DNA of 64,000 nt from CAIQPS01 sp963783835 (lineage in GTDB: Bacteria; Actinomycetota; Thermoleophilia; RBG-16-64-13), in NCBI GenBank assembly GCA_963783835.1, contig CAWAOX010000014.1, forward strand, positions 248,001-312,000, given 5' to 3'. The notes beneath the pieces were generated by a model. The model searched no databases, was not told the origin of the DNA, and worked only from the letters and a program-made list of their open reading frames with translations. A program made the position numbers and the translations under genes. Shown here piece after piece: positions 42,100 to 51,041 of this stretch. How positions within the stretch are numbered: the first letter of the stretch is position 1; each line of letters begins with the position of its first letter.

Positions 42100-44691
42100 A
42101 TGGAGACCTTAGAGGGCCGCATAGAGCAGATCGAGATCGCGGACGAGATGCGCGCGTCCTACCTCGATTACGCCATGAGCGTGATCGTTGGCCGGGCTCT
42201 ACCCGACGTGCGGGACGGCCTCAAGCCCGTGCACCGCCGCGTGCTCTTCGGCATGCACGACTCGGGCATGCAACCCAACCGCCCTTACCGCAAATGCGCG
42301 AGGATCGTCGGGGATGTCATGGGGAATTTCCACCCCCACGGCGACAGCTCCATCTACGATGCTCTGGTGCGGATGGCCCAGAACTTCTCCATCCGCTACC
42401 CGCTCGTCGACGGCCACGGCAACTTCGGCTCGGTCGACGGCGATTCGGCCGCGGCCATGCGCTACACGGAGTGCCGTCTGGCTCGGGTCGCCACCGAGAT
42501 GCTGCGCGACATCGACGCGGAAACGGTCGACTGGACCCCCAACTATGACGAGAGCCGGGAAGAGCCGACGGTACTGCCTTCTCGCTTCCCCAACCTGCTG
42601 GTCAATGGCAGTTCGGGCATCGCCGTGGGTATGGCCACGAACATCCCGCCGCACAACCTGGGCGAAACGATCGCGGCTACCGTCGCTCTGATCGACGATC
42701 CTTCGCTCACCAGCGGCGATCTGATGCGCTACATCAAGGGCCCGGACTTCCCCACCGCGGGGATCATCATGGGCCATGCCGGCATCCGCGAAGCGTACGA
42801 GACCGGCCGAGGCCGGATCGTCGTGCGGTCCCGCGCGCACAGCGAGCCGCTCAAGCAGGGCAAGACGGCGATCATCGTCACCGAGCTTCCCTATCAGGTG
42901 AACAAAGCGCAGCTCATCGAAAAGATCGCGGAGTTGGTGCGCGAGAAGAAGATCTCCGAGATCTCAGACCTTCGCGACGAGTCGGATCGCTCCGGCATGC
43001 GGGTCGTCATCGAGCTCAAGCGCGAAGCGGTGCCCAAGGTCGTGCTGAACAAGCTGTTCAAGCACACGGCCATGCAGAGCACGTTCGGCGTCATCATGCT
43101 GGCGCTGGCCGACGGCGTCCCCAAGACGCTCTCGCTGCGCGAGATGCTCCGCTACTACATCGCGCACCAGAAAGAGGTCATCGTCCGGCGGACAAAGTTC
43201 GAGCTGGACAAGGCCAAGAAGCGGGCCCATATCCTCGAAGGCCTGCTGATCGCCATCTCCAACTTAGACGAAGTCATCCGCATCATCCGCTCGAGCGAAG
43301 ACACCGAAGCCGCCAAGATGGGCCTCATGAGCCGCTTCGGGCTCAGCGACGAGCAGGCCCAGGCCATCGTCGACCTGAGGCTGCGCAACCTTACCGCCCT
43401 CGAGCACCACAAGATCGAGGAAGAGCACCGCGATCTGCTCGAGCGGATCGCCTACCTGGAGAACCTGCTGGCCAACGAGAGCCTCATCTACGACGTGATC
43501 AAAGAGGAACTCCTCGAGATCAAGCAGATGTACGCCGACGACCGCCGTACCGAGATCCTCCCCTCGGAGGACGAGATCGACATCGAGGACATGATCGCCG
43601 TCGAAGAGATGGTCATCTCCATCTCCGCTTCCGGCTACGTCAAGCGCCTGCCGGTCTCCACCTATCGCACCCAGCACCGGGGGGGCATCGGGGTCACCGG
43701 GATGGATCTCAAAGAGGGCGACTACATCGAGCACCTCTTCATCACCACGACGCATCACTTCCTGCTGTTCATCACCTCGCGGGGCAAGATCTACCGGCAG
43801 AAAGTGCACGAACTGCCCCTGGGAAGCCGGCAGAGTAAGGGGCGGCACGTCGCCAACATCCTTCCGCTTGCCCAGGGTGAGAAGATCAAAGCGGTCATCG
43901 CCACCAAGGACTACAGCGACGCCAAGTACCTGGTGTTCGCCACGTCGAAAGGCATCATCAAAAAGACCCGCTTCCTCGATTACGCCACCAGCCTCAAGGC
44001 CGACGGCATCATCGCCATCAACCTGGAAGGTGACGATGAGTTGGTCGCGGTGCGGCACACAAGCGGACACGACGATCTCATCCTGGTGTCGAGCGAGGGC
44101 AAGGCTATCCGCTTCCACGAATACGACGTCCGGCCGACCGGACGCAACACCATGGGTGTCCAGGGCATGCGGCTACCTCATGGCCACGTTCTCGTCGGGA
44201 TGGCGGTAGCAGAGGACGACGCAGATCTCTTCTGCGTCACCAGCGGCGGCTACGGCAAACGGACCCCCGCTATCAGCTACCCGGTCCACAGGCGGGGCGG
44301 CCAGGGCGTCATCACCATCAAGGACTCGCTCGATCGGGGCGATCTCGTGGGGGTCACCTCCGTCCGTAACAATCACGAGCTCATGCTCATGAGCCAGGAC
44401 GGCACCGTCATACGGGTGCAGGTGGAGAGCGTGCGGTGCACCGGCCGTAACACCATGGGCGTCAGGGTCATGAATTTGCGTGGCGCAGACAAGGTGTCGA
44501 GCATGGCTCGCCTTGTTGGCGGGACCAATGGCAATGGTCATAGCGTCGACGGCAACGGTGACGGGGAGGCTGATAGCGGTTCGGAAGCCGGTCTCGTCTC
44601 GGCCTACGAAGAGACGGACGACCTCGAGGACACCATGGACGTGGAGGATAACGGCGGCGAGGACATCGGGCCGGAGAACGATCTGGCCTAG
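42100..44691 (+). CDS. gyrA: DNA gyrase subunit A
   Basis: Breakage-reunion subunit, 863 residues. The catalytic Tyr is Y122 (RYTEC), at the E. coli position. The quinolone region HPHGDSSIYD has S83 and D87, the susceptible-type residues. The C-terminal beta-pinwheel carries a GyrA-box-like QHRGGIG that differs from QRRGGKG. The tail is acidic and ends ENDLA. Confidence 0.97.
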   Translation: METLEGRIEQIEIADEMRASYLDYAMSVIVGRALPDVRDGLKPVHRRVLFGMHDSGMQPNRPYRKCARIVGDVMGNFHPHGDSSIYDALVRMAQNFSIRYPLVDGHGNFGSVDGDSAAAMRYTECRLARVATEMLRDIDAETVDWTPNYDESREEPTVLPSRFPNLLVNGSSGIAVGMATNIPPHNLGETIAATVALIDDPSLTSGDLMRYIKGPDFPTAGIIMGHAGIREAYETGRGRIVVRSRAHSEPLKQGKTAIIVTELPYQVNKAQLIEKIAELVREKKISEISDLRDESDRSGMRVVIELKREAVPKVVLNKLFKHTAMQSTFGVIMLALADGVPKTLSLREMLRYYIAHQKEVIVRRTKFELDKAKKRAHILEGLLIAISNLDEVIRIIRSSEDTEAAKMGLMSRFGLSDEQAQAIVDLRLRNLTALEHHKIEEEHRDLLERIAYLENLLANESLIYDVIKEELLEIKQMYADDRRTEILPSEDEIDIEDMIAVEEMVISISASGYVKRLPVSTYRTQHRGGIGVTGMDLKEGDYIEHLFITTTHHFLLFITSRGKIYRQKVHELPLGSRQSKGRHVANILPLAQGEKIKAVIATKDYSDAKYLVFATSKGIIKKTRFLDYATSLKADGIIAINLEGDDELVAVRHTSGHDDLILVSSEGKAIRFHEYDVRPTGRNTMGVQGMRLPHGHVLVGMAVAEDDADLFCVTSGGYGKRTPAISYPVHRRGGQGVITIKDSLDRGDLVGVTSVRNNHELMLMSQDGTVIRVQVESVRCTGRNTMGVRVMNLRGADKVSSMARLVGGTNGNGHSVDGNGDGEADSGSEAGLVSAYEETDDLEDTMDVEDNGGEDIGPENDLA

Positions 44692-44750
44692 AAGTCGCTT
44701 CCTGGCCAGCCGGCCGGGGGTGGGTCCCGCCCTCCCGCCCTCCGCTGGGT

Positions 44751-45098
44751 CTATTTGCCGCCGTTGGCCACCCAGGCGGCCAGGGCGGCTATCTGAGCGG
44801 CGGTCAGCTTGTCTTTGAAGGCGGGCATCTTCTTGCCGTTGCCTGCTTCGATGAGCGATCTGACTCGGTCGGCGCTACCACTCGGCACGTTCTTGTGGCA
44901 ACCGGCGCAGTTCTGAGAGAAGAGCGCCGCCGCGTCGACGGAGACCTCCGCTGTGGTCGTGGCGCCGTCCGGGGTGGTGGTCGATCCCGCCGGAGCCGCC
45001 GTCGTCGAGGTGGAACTGCCGCCGCAGGAGGCGAGGACCAACACGGCCACCAGCACGACGACCGACACTGTGATCAGCCAGAGATGCCGTCTCCTCAT
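44751..45098 (-). CDS. cytochrome c domain lipoprotein
   Basis: 115 residues. Signal peptide RRRHLWLITVSVVVLVAVLVLA with lipobox ASC, a Thr/Ser/Ala linker, then a small class I cytochrome c with CAGCH heme site and Met ligand in GKKMPAF. It is a likely surface-tethered electron carrier. The ATG at 45098 follows AGGAGGAGAGG; the longer frame to 45314 overlaps the neighbour and is not used. Convergent with gyrA. Confidence 0.88.
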   Translation of the reverse strand: MRRRHLWLITVSVVVLVAVLVLASCGGSSTSTTAAPAGSTTTPDGATTTAEVSVDAAALFSQNCAGCHKNVPSGSADRVRSLIEAGNGKKMPAFKDKLTAAQIAALAAWVANGGK

Positions 45099-45271
45099 CC
45101 GACCTCTCCTCCTCGAACACCCTGTTAGCGATTCTGGAGCCCGAGCGAACGACTCGCACCGGCGTAAGCTCAGTATAAACCCGCACCCACTCGGCGGGTT
45201 CGCGCCGGCTGTTTGGTGGAGTATCATTTTCGGCACACGCAATCCGGCTCGCTGGAAGAGGAGCGCCGTCG

Positions 45272-45952
45272 ATGAACATCTATTACTGGTCCTACATACT
45301 GCTGGTGCCGGCACTGGTCCTCGGGATCTACGCCCAGGCCAGAGTCCGTTCCACCTTCAACCGTTACTCGCAGATCCCATCTGCCCGAGGCCTCACTGGG
45401 GCCCAGGGGGCGCGGCAACTGCTCGACTCCGCCGGTCTTGGCGACGTGGGCATCGAGGTGAAGGGGAGCCGCCTGTCGGACCACTACGACCCGCGCTCGC
45501 GCATGCTGACGCTGAGCCCCGACGTGGGCAACAGTAACTCGTTGGCCGCCCTGGGAGTGGCGGCGCACGAGGCGGGACACGCCATGCAACACTCCGTCGG
45601 CTACGCCCCGTTCCGTTACCGCAGCACCCTCGTTCCGGTGGCCAATCTCGGTAGCAATCTCGGGTTCATCCTGTTCTTCGTCGGGCTGTTCTTCTTCCAG
45701 CGCAACCCGGTGATGATGAGCATTGGCATCGCGCTGTACTCCTGCGCGGTACTCTTCACCGTCGTCACTCTCCCGGTCGAGTTGGACGCGTCCAAGCGGG
45801 CGATGACCGAGCTTTCAAACAGGAACATCCTCGTGGCCGACGAACTCACAGGGGCGAAGAAGGTCCTGAGCGCGGCCGCCCTCACCTACGTTGCTGCTGC
45901 CCTCATGGCCGTCCTGCAACTGGTGAGGCTTATCCTCATCAGTCGCAGGTAA
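45272..45952 (+). CDS. membrane zinc metallopeptidase (YugP-like)
   Basis: Neutral zinc metallopeptidase type 2, 226 residues. N-terminal membrane helix, zinc motif HEAGHAMQH (residues about 99-107), two central membrane helices, and a C-terminal one. GAGGAG precedes the ATG. Substrate unknown. Confidence 0.9.
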   Translation: MNIYYWSYILLVPALVLGIYAQARVRSTFNRYSQIPSARGLTGAQGARQLLDSAGLGDVGIEVKGSRLSDHYDPRSRMLTLSPDVGNSNSLAALGVAAHEAGHAMQHSVGYAPFRYRSTLVPVANLGSNLGFILFFVGLFFFQRNPVMMSIGIALYSCAVLFTVVTLPVELDASKRAMTELSNRNILVADELTGAKKVLSAAALTYVAAALMAVLQLVRLILISRR

Positions 45953-45982
45953 TAGCGAGCTAGCCTCACACAGGGAGGGTGC

Positions 45983-47329
45983 ATGTCGATACCGCGGCTG
46001 CTGCTGGCCCCGACGCATCGGACGGGCCTGGCGAACGCGGTGGCCGGCGCGCTCGCCGAGATCGTCACTGCGCACGGCCGCAAGGTCCGCTATCATCACT
46101 TGGGCCCGCTCGCTCCAGCCACCTGCTGGGACCGGTGGGAGGGCACCGCCTTTCTCGATCCGGACCTCTATGACGAAGACAGCCTGCTCCGGCTTTACGA
46201 CGTGGCCACCCGTTCAGCTCAGCTCTCCCTCCTTTCCGCCAGCCATGGAGTGCTCGATCGGCCCGAGGGCGCCCGATGGAGGCCGGCCGACGTGGCCCGC
46301 ATGCTCGACTGCCCGGTGGTGCTTGTCCTCGATTGCCGGAAATGGGGCGCTGGGATCCAGGCCCTGGTCGCCGGAGTGAAAGCGCACCTCTCCTCGCTCA
46401 ACCTCGCCGGGGCTCTGCTGTCCGGGGTGGCAGGCCGTGACCACTACGACGTGCTCAGGGAGGCGCTCGCCGGGGAAGCGGTCCCCGTCGTCGGGTGTCT
46501 CTTCGAGGGGGATGGTCCGGGCTGGGAGACGCCTGCTCCGGGAGCCTGGGGCCTGCCTCTCGATCGGGCCCTTCTGGAGGCGGTCGAGCGCCAGGTCGAC
46601 GTAGGCGCCCTGCTCGCACTCGCGGGTCAGCGGGGGTTCCTCTCGTCGCAGAACCTGCTGACCGACCGGGGAAGCGAAGGCCCCCTCATCATGGTCGCCG
46701 GGGGCGCCGGCTTCACGCCGTGGAGCCGGGATTCGATCGAGGTCCTGCGCTCCGCAGGCGCCCGCATCCGACGGCTGGACCTCGTAGAGGACGAGATCCT
46801 GCCCGCTGAAGCGGCGGGACTGGTGCTTGCCGGGACAGTCTGGCCTTCCAGCCTGATAGACATAGCCATGAACCAGTCGCTGCTACTGGACATGCGCACC
46901 CGCATAGCCACGGGTCTGCCTACTCTGGCTCTCGGGGGCGGGTTCCTAGTGCTCCTCAACACGGTCCAGGACTCGCTCGGGAGGACGGTGGAGCTTACCG
47001 GCGTGCTTCCCGGCGATGGGGAGATCCTTTGGGATCTGGAGGATCCGGCGTATGTCGAGGTGACCGCCGAGCGCGAGAACCCGCTTCTGGAAAAAGGGCA
47101 GACGGTGAAGGGCTGGGTCCTGACCGATGTCGAAGTGCTCGACCCCGCTCCCACCTGGGACCCGCCTCTGGTCCTGCGCGGCGCTGGAGTCTCCGGGGAA
47201 CAGAGGGAGGGAGCGGGAACTCGCTCGCTGCTGTGCTCGCGCGCGCTCATCCACTTGTCGGGAGCGCCCGGGCTTGCCGGCCACTTCGTCCAGGAATGCG
47301 CCGTGTACGGTTCGGGCCGCTTCTGGTAG
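45983..47329 (+). CDS. CobB/CbiA-like protein lacking catalytic motifs
   Basis: 448 residues with the two-domain layout of cobyrinate a,c-diamide synthase: an N-terminal P-loop-type fold and a C-terminal class I amidotransferase-like fold. At the P-loop position (LLLAPTHRTGLANAV) the Gly-Lys-Thr is gone, and at the nucleophile position the usual AECGG reads ALGGG, so the Cys is missing. The spacing elsewhere fits the family (RDHYDVLREAL; AGLVLAGT). GGGAGG precedes the ATG. It is probably not a working amidase. No other cobalamin ring gene is nearby. Confidence 0.72.
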   Translation: MSIPRLLLAPTHRTGLANAVAGALAEIVTAHGRKVRYHHLGPLAPATCWDRWEGTAFLDPDLYDEDSLLRLYDVATRSAQLSLLSASHGVLDRPEGARWRPADVARMLDCPVVLVLDCRKWGAGIQALVAGVKAHLSSLNLAGALLSGVAGRDHYDVLREALAGEAVPVVGCLFEGDGPGWETPAPGAWGLPLDRALLEAVERQVDVGALLALAGQRGFLSSQNLLTDRGSEGPLIMVAGGAGFTPWSRDSIEVLRSAGARIRRLDLVEDEILPAEAAGLVLAGTVWPSSLIDIAMNQSLLLDMRTRIATGLPTLALGGGFLVLLNTVQDSLGRTVELTGVLPGDGEILWDLEDPAYVEVTAERENPLLEKGQTVKGWVLTDVEVLDPAPTWDPPLVLRGAGVSGEQREGAGTRSLLCSRALIHLSGAPGLAGHFVQECAVYGSGRFW

Positions 47330-47364
47330 CCTACTCATCTCACAGCGACGGAGAAGGAGGCCGC

Positions 47365-47679
47365 GTGGCGGCGACGAGTAACGACCCGGTCATCAAGCAC
47401 TACCGGGAACAGATATCCGACAACGACGTCAAGCTCCTGGAAGCTCTCAACAAGCGTGTGAAACTGGTGAAGAGCCTCAAGGACTACAAGGATGCTCAGG
47501 GCCTCAGCTTCTACGACGCGGCCCAGGAGGACTGGGTGATCACCTACCTCTGCAGGGCCAACCGGGGCCCGCTCTCCAACGAGGGACTGCGGGAGATCTA
47601 CAGTCTCATCCTGCAGGTGGCGAAGCGGGAGGCCGCGGCGCTGAGCGAGAAAGACCGGTCCGAGGCGCCCCAGTCCTAA
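47365..47679 (+). CDS. chorismate mutase type II domain protein
   Basis: 104-residue AroQ-type helical protein with INS-like layout: DNDVKLLEALNKRVKLVKSL, YKDAQGLSFYDAAQE, and a final helix LREIYSLILQVAKREA. The conserved active-site Arg/Lys/Glu are only partly clear, so activity (chorismate to prephenate) is likely but not certain. AAGGAGG precedes the GTG at 47365. Confidence 0.75.
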   Translation: MAATSNDPVIKHYREQISDNDVKLLEALNKRVKLVKSLKDYKDAQGLSFYDAAQEDWVITYLCRANRGPLSNEGLREIYSLILQVAKREAAALSEKDRSEAPQS

Positions 47680-47731
47680 GGGGCCGCTGAAGAACGAAGC
47701 CCCGGCCGCCAGAGCGCCCTGCGCGGCGCCT

Positions 47732-48223
47732 CTACTCGGAGAAATCCTCGGGCGACACTCCGTCGAGGAAGTCCTTGAACTCCTTGACGATCTCCTCGAC
47801 GTTCTCCATCTCCTGGTCGAACTCGATGCCGTTCGCGTCCAGCAGGCCCTCCGAGGCGAAGATGGGGGCATCGGTGCGGACGGCGAGGGCGATGGCGTCG
47901 GAAGGCCGCGAGTCCACGTGTATCTCCTGGCCGCCGGCGTCGAGTCTCAGTACGGCGTAGAACGTGTTGTCGCGGAGTTCGGTGACGAGCACGCTGCTGA
48001 CGCTTGCCTGGAGTTGGTCTATGACGTTGGCCAGAAGGTCGTGGGTCATGGGCCGGGGCAGATCGGCGTTCTGCAGCTTCATGAGAATGGCGGCAGCCTC
48101 GGGGTGGCCGATCCATATGGGCAGGAACAGGTTGCGGCCGTCCACCTTGAGAAGGACGATCGGCTGCTTGCTCGCCGCATCGAAACTGACGCCGTAGACA
48201 GTGACTCGTTCGAAGCCTTGCAT
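47732..48223 (-). CDS. bifunctional nuclease family protein (DUF151)
   Basis: 163 residues. DUF151 core: VLLKVDGRNLFLPIWIGHPEA, THDLLANVIDQL, and IHVDSRPSDAIALAVRTDAPIF. Often located near tRNA or regulator genes; some members are reported nucleases. The acidic C-terminus is typical. Convergent with the chorismate mutase gene. Confidence 0.92.
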   Translation of the reverse strand: MQGFERVTVYGVSFDAASKQPIVLLKVDGRNLFLPIWIGHPEAAAILMKLQNADLPRPMTHDLLANVIDQLQASVSSVLVTELRDNTFYAVLRLDAGGQEIHVDSRPSDAIALAVRTDAPIFASEGLLDANGIEFDQEMENVEEIVKEFKDFLDGVSPEDFSE

Positions 48224-48311
48224 CGCGTCCTCGCTTGGTCTAATCGTGCTCTAGCTTATACCCAAGTGCCTGTCTCGTCATCGTGCGGATGCGGTAAACT
48301 ACCGCGGGCGT

Positions 48312-48388
48312 GGGCCTATAGCTCAGTTGGTTAGAGCGCATCCCTGATAAGGATGAGGTCAGTGGTTCGAATCCACTTAGGCCCACCA
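48312..48388 (+). tRNA. trnI: tRNA-Ile (GAT)
   Basis: Complete cloverleaf: acceptor GGGCCTA pairs with TAGGCCC; anticodon GAT at 48346-48348; TTCGAAT in the T arm; encoded CCA at the end (ACCA 48385-48388). Confidence 0.97.
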
Positions 48389-48425
48389 TGACTTCCCAGC
48401 GGCACATGCCGGTATGTCTCCAGTG

Positions 48426-48498
48426 GGGGGATTAGCTCAGTTGGGAGAGCGCCGCCTTTGCACGGCGGAGGTCGCCGGTTCGACCCCGGTATCCTCCA
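48426..48498 (+). tRNA. trnA: tRNA-Ala (TGC)
   Basis: Cloverleaf with acceptor GGGGGAT and ATCCTCC, giving the alanine identity pair G3-U70. Anticodon TGC at 48459-48461. The CCA is not encoded (ACCT). It lies 37 nt after tRNA-Ile. Confidence 0.97.
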
Positions 48499-48535
48499 CC
48501 TTCCCCGCCGACAGCGCGAGTTTCGGGAGGTGGCC

Positions 48536-48961
48536 ATGGTCTTCACCCGCATAGTGGTACTCACCGACGGCACCGAAGCCTCCCTCCGGGGGCTGGCGGT
48601 CGCCACGGAGTGGGCGGCCCGCCATACCGTCGAACTCATGGTAGTCACCGCCGTTTCGGTACCGGATTGGGTCGCCCGGCAGAGCATGGAACCTGGGGCC
48701 ATCGAAGCGTACGTGGAGGCGACCGCGCACAAAAGTCTCGAGGAGCCCGTCGCCCTCCTTCGCCGCCAAGGAGTGGGTGCCGAGGTGAAAGTGGTGGTCG
48801 GCCCGATCCCGGAGAGCATCCTCATGGAGATAGAAGACCGCGGCGTGGACCTCATCGTAATGGGTCGCCGGGGCCGGGACGAGCCCAAGGATTTCCTGCT
48901 TGGCAGCGTGAGCGACCGGGTGGCGCGGCACGTGAAGGTGCCGATCATGCTCGTACCCTGA
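48536..48961 (+). CDS. universal stress protein (UspA family)
   Basis: 141-residue Usp fold. N-terminal RIVVLTDGTEAS strand and the ATP-binding signature MGRRGRDEPKDFLLGSVSDRV then VKVPIMLV. GGGAGG precedes the ATG at 48536. The signature suggests an ATP-binding member. Confidence 0.92.
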   Translation: MVFTRIVVLTDGTEASLRGLAVATEWAARHTVELMVVTAVSVPDWVARQSMEPGAIEAYVEATAHKSLEEPVALLRRQGVGAEVKVVVGPIPESILMEIEDRGVDLIVMGRRGRDEPKDFLLGSVSDRVARHVKVPIMLVP

Positions 48962-48973
48962 CCTTCCTCTCCT

Positions 48974-48992
48974 AGCGGACACGTCCGCTTTT
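48974..48992 (+). terminator. weak intrinsic terminator after the usp gene
   Basis: AGCGGAC (48974-48980) pairs with GTCCGCT (48983-48989), followed by TTTT (48989-48992). The stem is short, so confidence is moderate. Confidence 0.55.
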
Positions 48993-49034
48993 AGCAGACT
49001 CTCTGATTTCAATACTCAGATTCAGCAATAACTA

Positions 49035-49067
49035 TTGCAAAATGTGTGCAGTTGTCCTACACTGCAA
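49035..49067 (+). promoter_or_regulatory. promoter with embedded palindrome
   Basis: TTGCAA (49035-49040), a 17-nt spacer and TACACT (49058-49063) fit a sigma-70-type promoter. TGCAGT (49047-49052) and ACTGCA (49061-49066) are exact inverted repeats across the -10, a good operator candidate. TTGCA/TGCAA also pair at the outer edges. Confidence 0.55.
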
Positions 49068-49077
49068 TCGATACTAC

Positions 49078-50028
49078 ATGGCAACAATGCGCACAGCCCT
49101 GGGTCGCCGTCTCACCGAGCAGCGAAAGGCTCGGGCAAGACTACCCCTCCTGACCCTGATCGCCCTCTTCTGTCTGCCTCTTGCCGGCATCCGCTCCGCC
49201 CCGATCTGGATCTGCTATGTCGCGCTCGTCCTCCTGTATTCGCTCTGGGGATTACGACTCTCCGCCCAGTTCCCTCATGACCGGCGGCTCGGCTATCTGC
49301 TGTGCCTAACCGATTTCGCCGTTCTCCTGCCCCTACTCGTCTGGAGTAGCAGCGCCGCCGTGCAGATCGTCCTCGTGATTATCTGCGGGGCCGGGTTGGC
49401 GGTCACGTACTTCGGCGGAAGAGCCGACCGGGAGGCGGCGCGCCGCGCATTCTCGCACGCGGCTCTCGCCGACCGGCCTCTCGGCACGAGCACGATCGAG
49501 ACAGGCTCGGGCTCGCCGCTGGAGCGAGCGGTGCGGTTGCGCCTGGCGGTCTTCCGGGCGACCGGCTCGCGGTTTGGCCTTGTCGTCCTGCGCGTGCTGC
49601 GCTTCGAAGAGGCGGCCTCCTACTACGGCGAGGAGAGTTCGCAACGGATACTAGCGGCGGTCGGGCGGCGGGGACTGCGTCTTCTGGGGCCCGACGCACA
49701 GCACTTCCTGCTCCCCGGGGGGAGGGTGGCATTCCTGTTCGAGATCGAGTCGCGCCGGACGGAGAACGCGAGTGACCATGCGGGTATCGCATGGGACCCC
49801 GCCGATATCGAGGGGCTGGGGATGTCTTTGGGGCGCAAGGCCTGCGAACACCTCGTGGATGGGCACAGGGTGGAATGCGTCGTCGGCTGGGCGTCGGCCC
49901 CGGCCGACGGGCTCAACGCCGACGATCTGATGTACGTCGCCGAGGCCGGAGCGCAGAGCACCGCGGCCTTCCGCCGCGCAGGTGGCCAGGTGACCGTCCC
50001 GGAACGGGCCCGGGTGGCGGCCGGGTAG
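49078..50028 (+). CDS. membrane protein with degenerate GGDEF-like domain
   Basis: 316 residues. About four N-terminal membrane helices (LLTLIALFCLPLAG to VQIVLVIICGAGLAVTYFG), then a cytosolic domain whose pattern follows diguanylate cyclases: VLRFEEAASYYGEESSQRIL in place of the FK-ND-GH-GD region and LLPGGRVAFLFE where GGDEF would be, then VVGWASAPAD and a YVAEAGAQSTAAFRR helix. The GGDEF signature is lost (GGRVA), so no cyclase activity is expected. Start: ATG 49078 (or 49087), because the upstream ATG at 49042 lies inside the promoter. Confidence 0.65.
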   Translation: MATMRTALGRRLTEQRKARARLPLLTLIALFCLPLAGIRSAPIWICYVALVLLYSLWGLRLSAQFPHDRRLGYLLCLTDFAVLLPLLVWSSSAAVQIVLVIICGAGLAVTYFGGRADREAARRAFSHAALADRPLGTSTIETGSGSPLERAVRLRLAVFRATGSRFGLVVLRVLRFEEAASYYGEESSQRILAAVGRRGLRLLGPDAQHFLLPGGRVAFLFEIESRRTENASDHAGIAWDPADIEGLGMSLGRKACEHLVDGHRVECVVGWASAPADGLNADDLMYVAEAGAQSTAAFRRAGGQVTVPERARVAAG

Positions 50029-50076
50029 GTCGCCCTGCGCCCCGCAGGTGGCGACCAGACCCGGCGGGGCCTGTGG

Positions 50077-50082
50077 TACATT
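50077..50082 (+). promoter_or_regulatory. putative -10 box of ddl, leaderless
   Basis: TACATT ends 7 nt before the ddl GTG and no ribosome binding site is present. The -35 region shows no clear match, so support is limited. Confidence 0.3.
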
Positions 50083-50089
50083 TCCCCCC

Positions 50090-51034
50090 GTGGACCGCGA
50101 GACCCTCAAGACAAAGACCATCGGCGTGCTCATGGGCGGCCTGTCCGGCGAACGCGAGGTGTCGCTCCGGTCCGGCCGCAACTGCCTCGGCGCCCTTCTC
50201 GCGAGCGGCTACCGAGCTGTGGCGATCGACGCCCTCCAAGACGTTGGCCGCCGCATCGAAGACGCAGGTGTGGAAGTCGCCTTCCTGGCTCTGCACGGCC
50301 GTTATGGGGAAGACGGGACCATCCAGGGCCTGCTTGAGGTGATGGGCGTCCCCTACACCGGCTCCGGTGTGCTCGCTTCGGCTCTCGGCATGAACAAGGT
50401 GGCCGCCAAGAAAGTCGTCGCCGGGAGCGGATTGCCGACCCCCGACTACTGCGAAGTCGCGCCCGACGAGAGCGCAGCCGCGGCCGCCGGCCGGATCGAG
50501 GCCCGACTGGGGTTGCCGGTCATGCTCAAGCCCGAGCAAGAGGGATCAAGCCTGGGCGTCTCCAAGTGCAAGACGGCCGAACAGCTGGAGAGCTGCATCG
50601 AGGCTGGTCGGGCCGAGTTCGGGAAGATGTTCGCCGAGCGGTTCGTCGCCGGCGCCGAGATCACCGTGGGCGTGATCGAACGAGAAGGACGTCTGGAAGC
50701 CCTTCCCATCCTGGAACTGGTGCCGAAGAACGAGTTCTACGACTACCACGCCAAGTACACGGAGGGGATGACCGAGTTCATCCTTCCCGCCCGGCTGGAG
50801 CCCAAAGTCTACGCCGAGGCCCAGCGCGCGGCCGTCGCCGTCTTTGCCGCTATCGGCTGCCGCGGGTATTCGCGCGTCGACATGATGGTCGATCAGGCGG
50901 GGGTCCCCTGGTTCGTAGAAGTGAACACGCTGCCGGGCATGACCGAGCTGTCGGACCTGCCCGCGCAGGCCCGGGCGGCCGGCATCTCGTACGAGGAGCT
51001 CGTGGAGACGATCCTGCTCACCGCCGGCGTCTGA
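50090..51034 (+). CDS. ddl: D-alanine--D-alanine ligase
   Basis: ATP-grasp ligase making D-Ala-D-Ala for peptidoglycan; 314 residues. N-terminal GVLMGGLSGEREVSLRSG, substrate-site KPEQEGSSLGVS, YDYHAKYTEG, and C-terminal EVNTLPGMT are diagnostic. The residue set is of the Tyr/Ser (D-Ala) type as far as can be judged. Start at GTG 50090; the frame is open from 50048. Confidence 0.96.
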   Translation: MDRETLKTKTIGVLMGGLSGEREVSLRSGRNCLGALLASGYRAVAIDALQDVGRRIEDAGVEVAFLALHGRYGEDGTIQGLLEVMGVPYTGSGVLASALGMNKVAAKKVVAGSGLPTPDYCEVAPDESAAAAAGRIEARLGLPVMLKPEQEGSSLGVSKCKTAEQLESCIEAGRAEFGKMFAERFVAGAEITVGVIEREGRLEALPILELVPKNEFYDYHAKYTEGMTEFILPARLEPKVYAEAQRAAVAVFAAIGCRGYSRVDMMVDQAGVPWFVEVNTLPGMTELSDLPAQARAAGISYEELVETILLTAGV

Positions 51035-51041
51035 CACCGGC

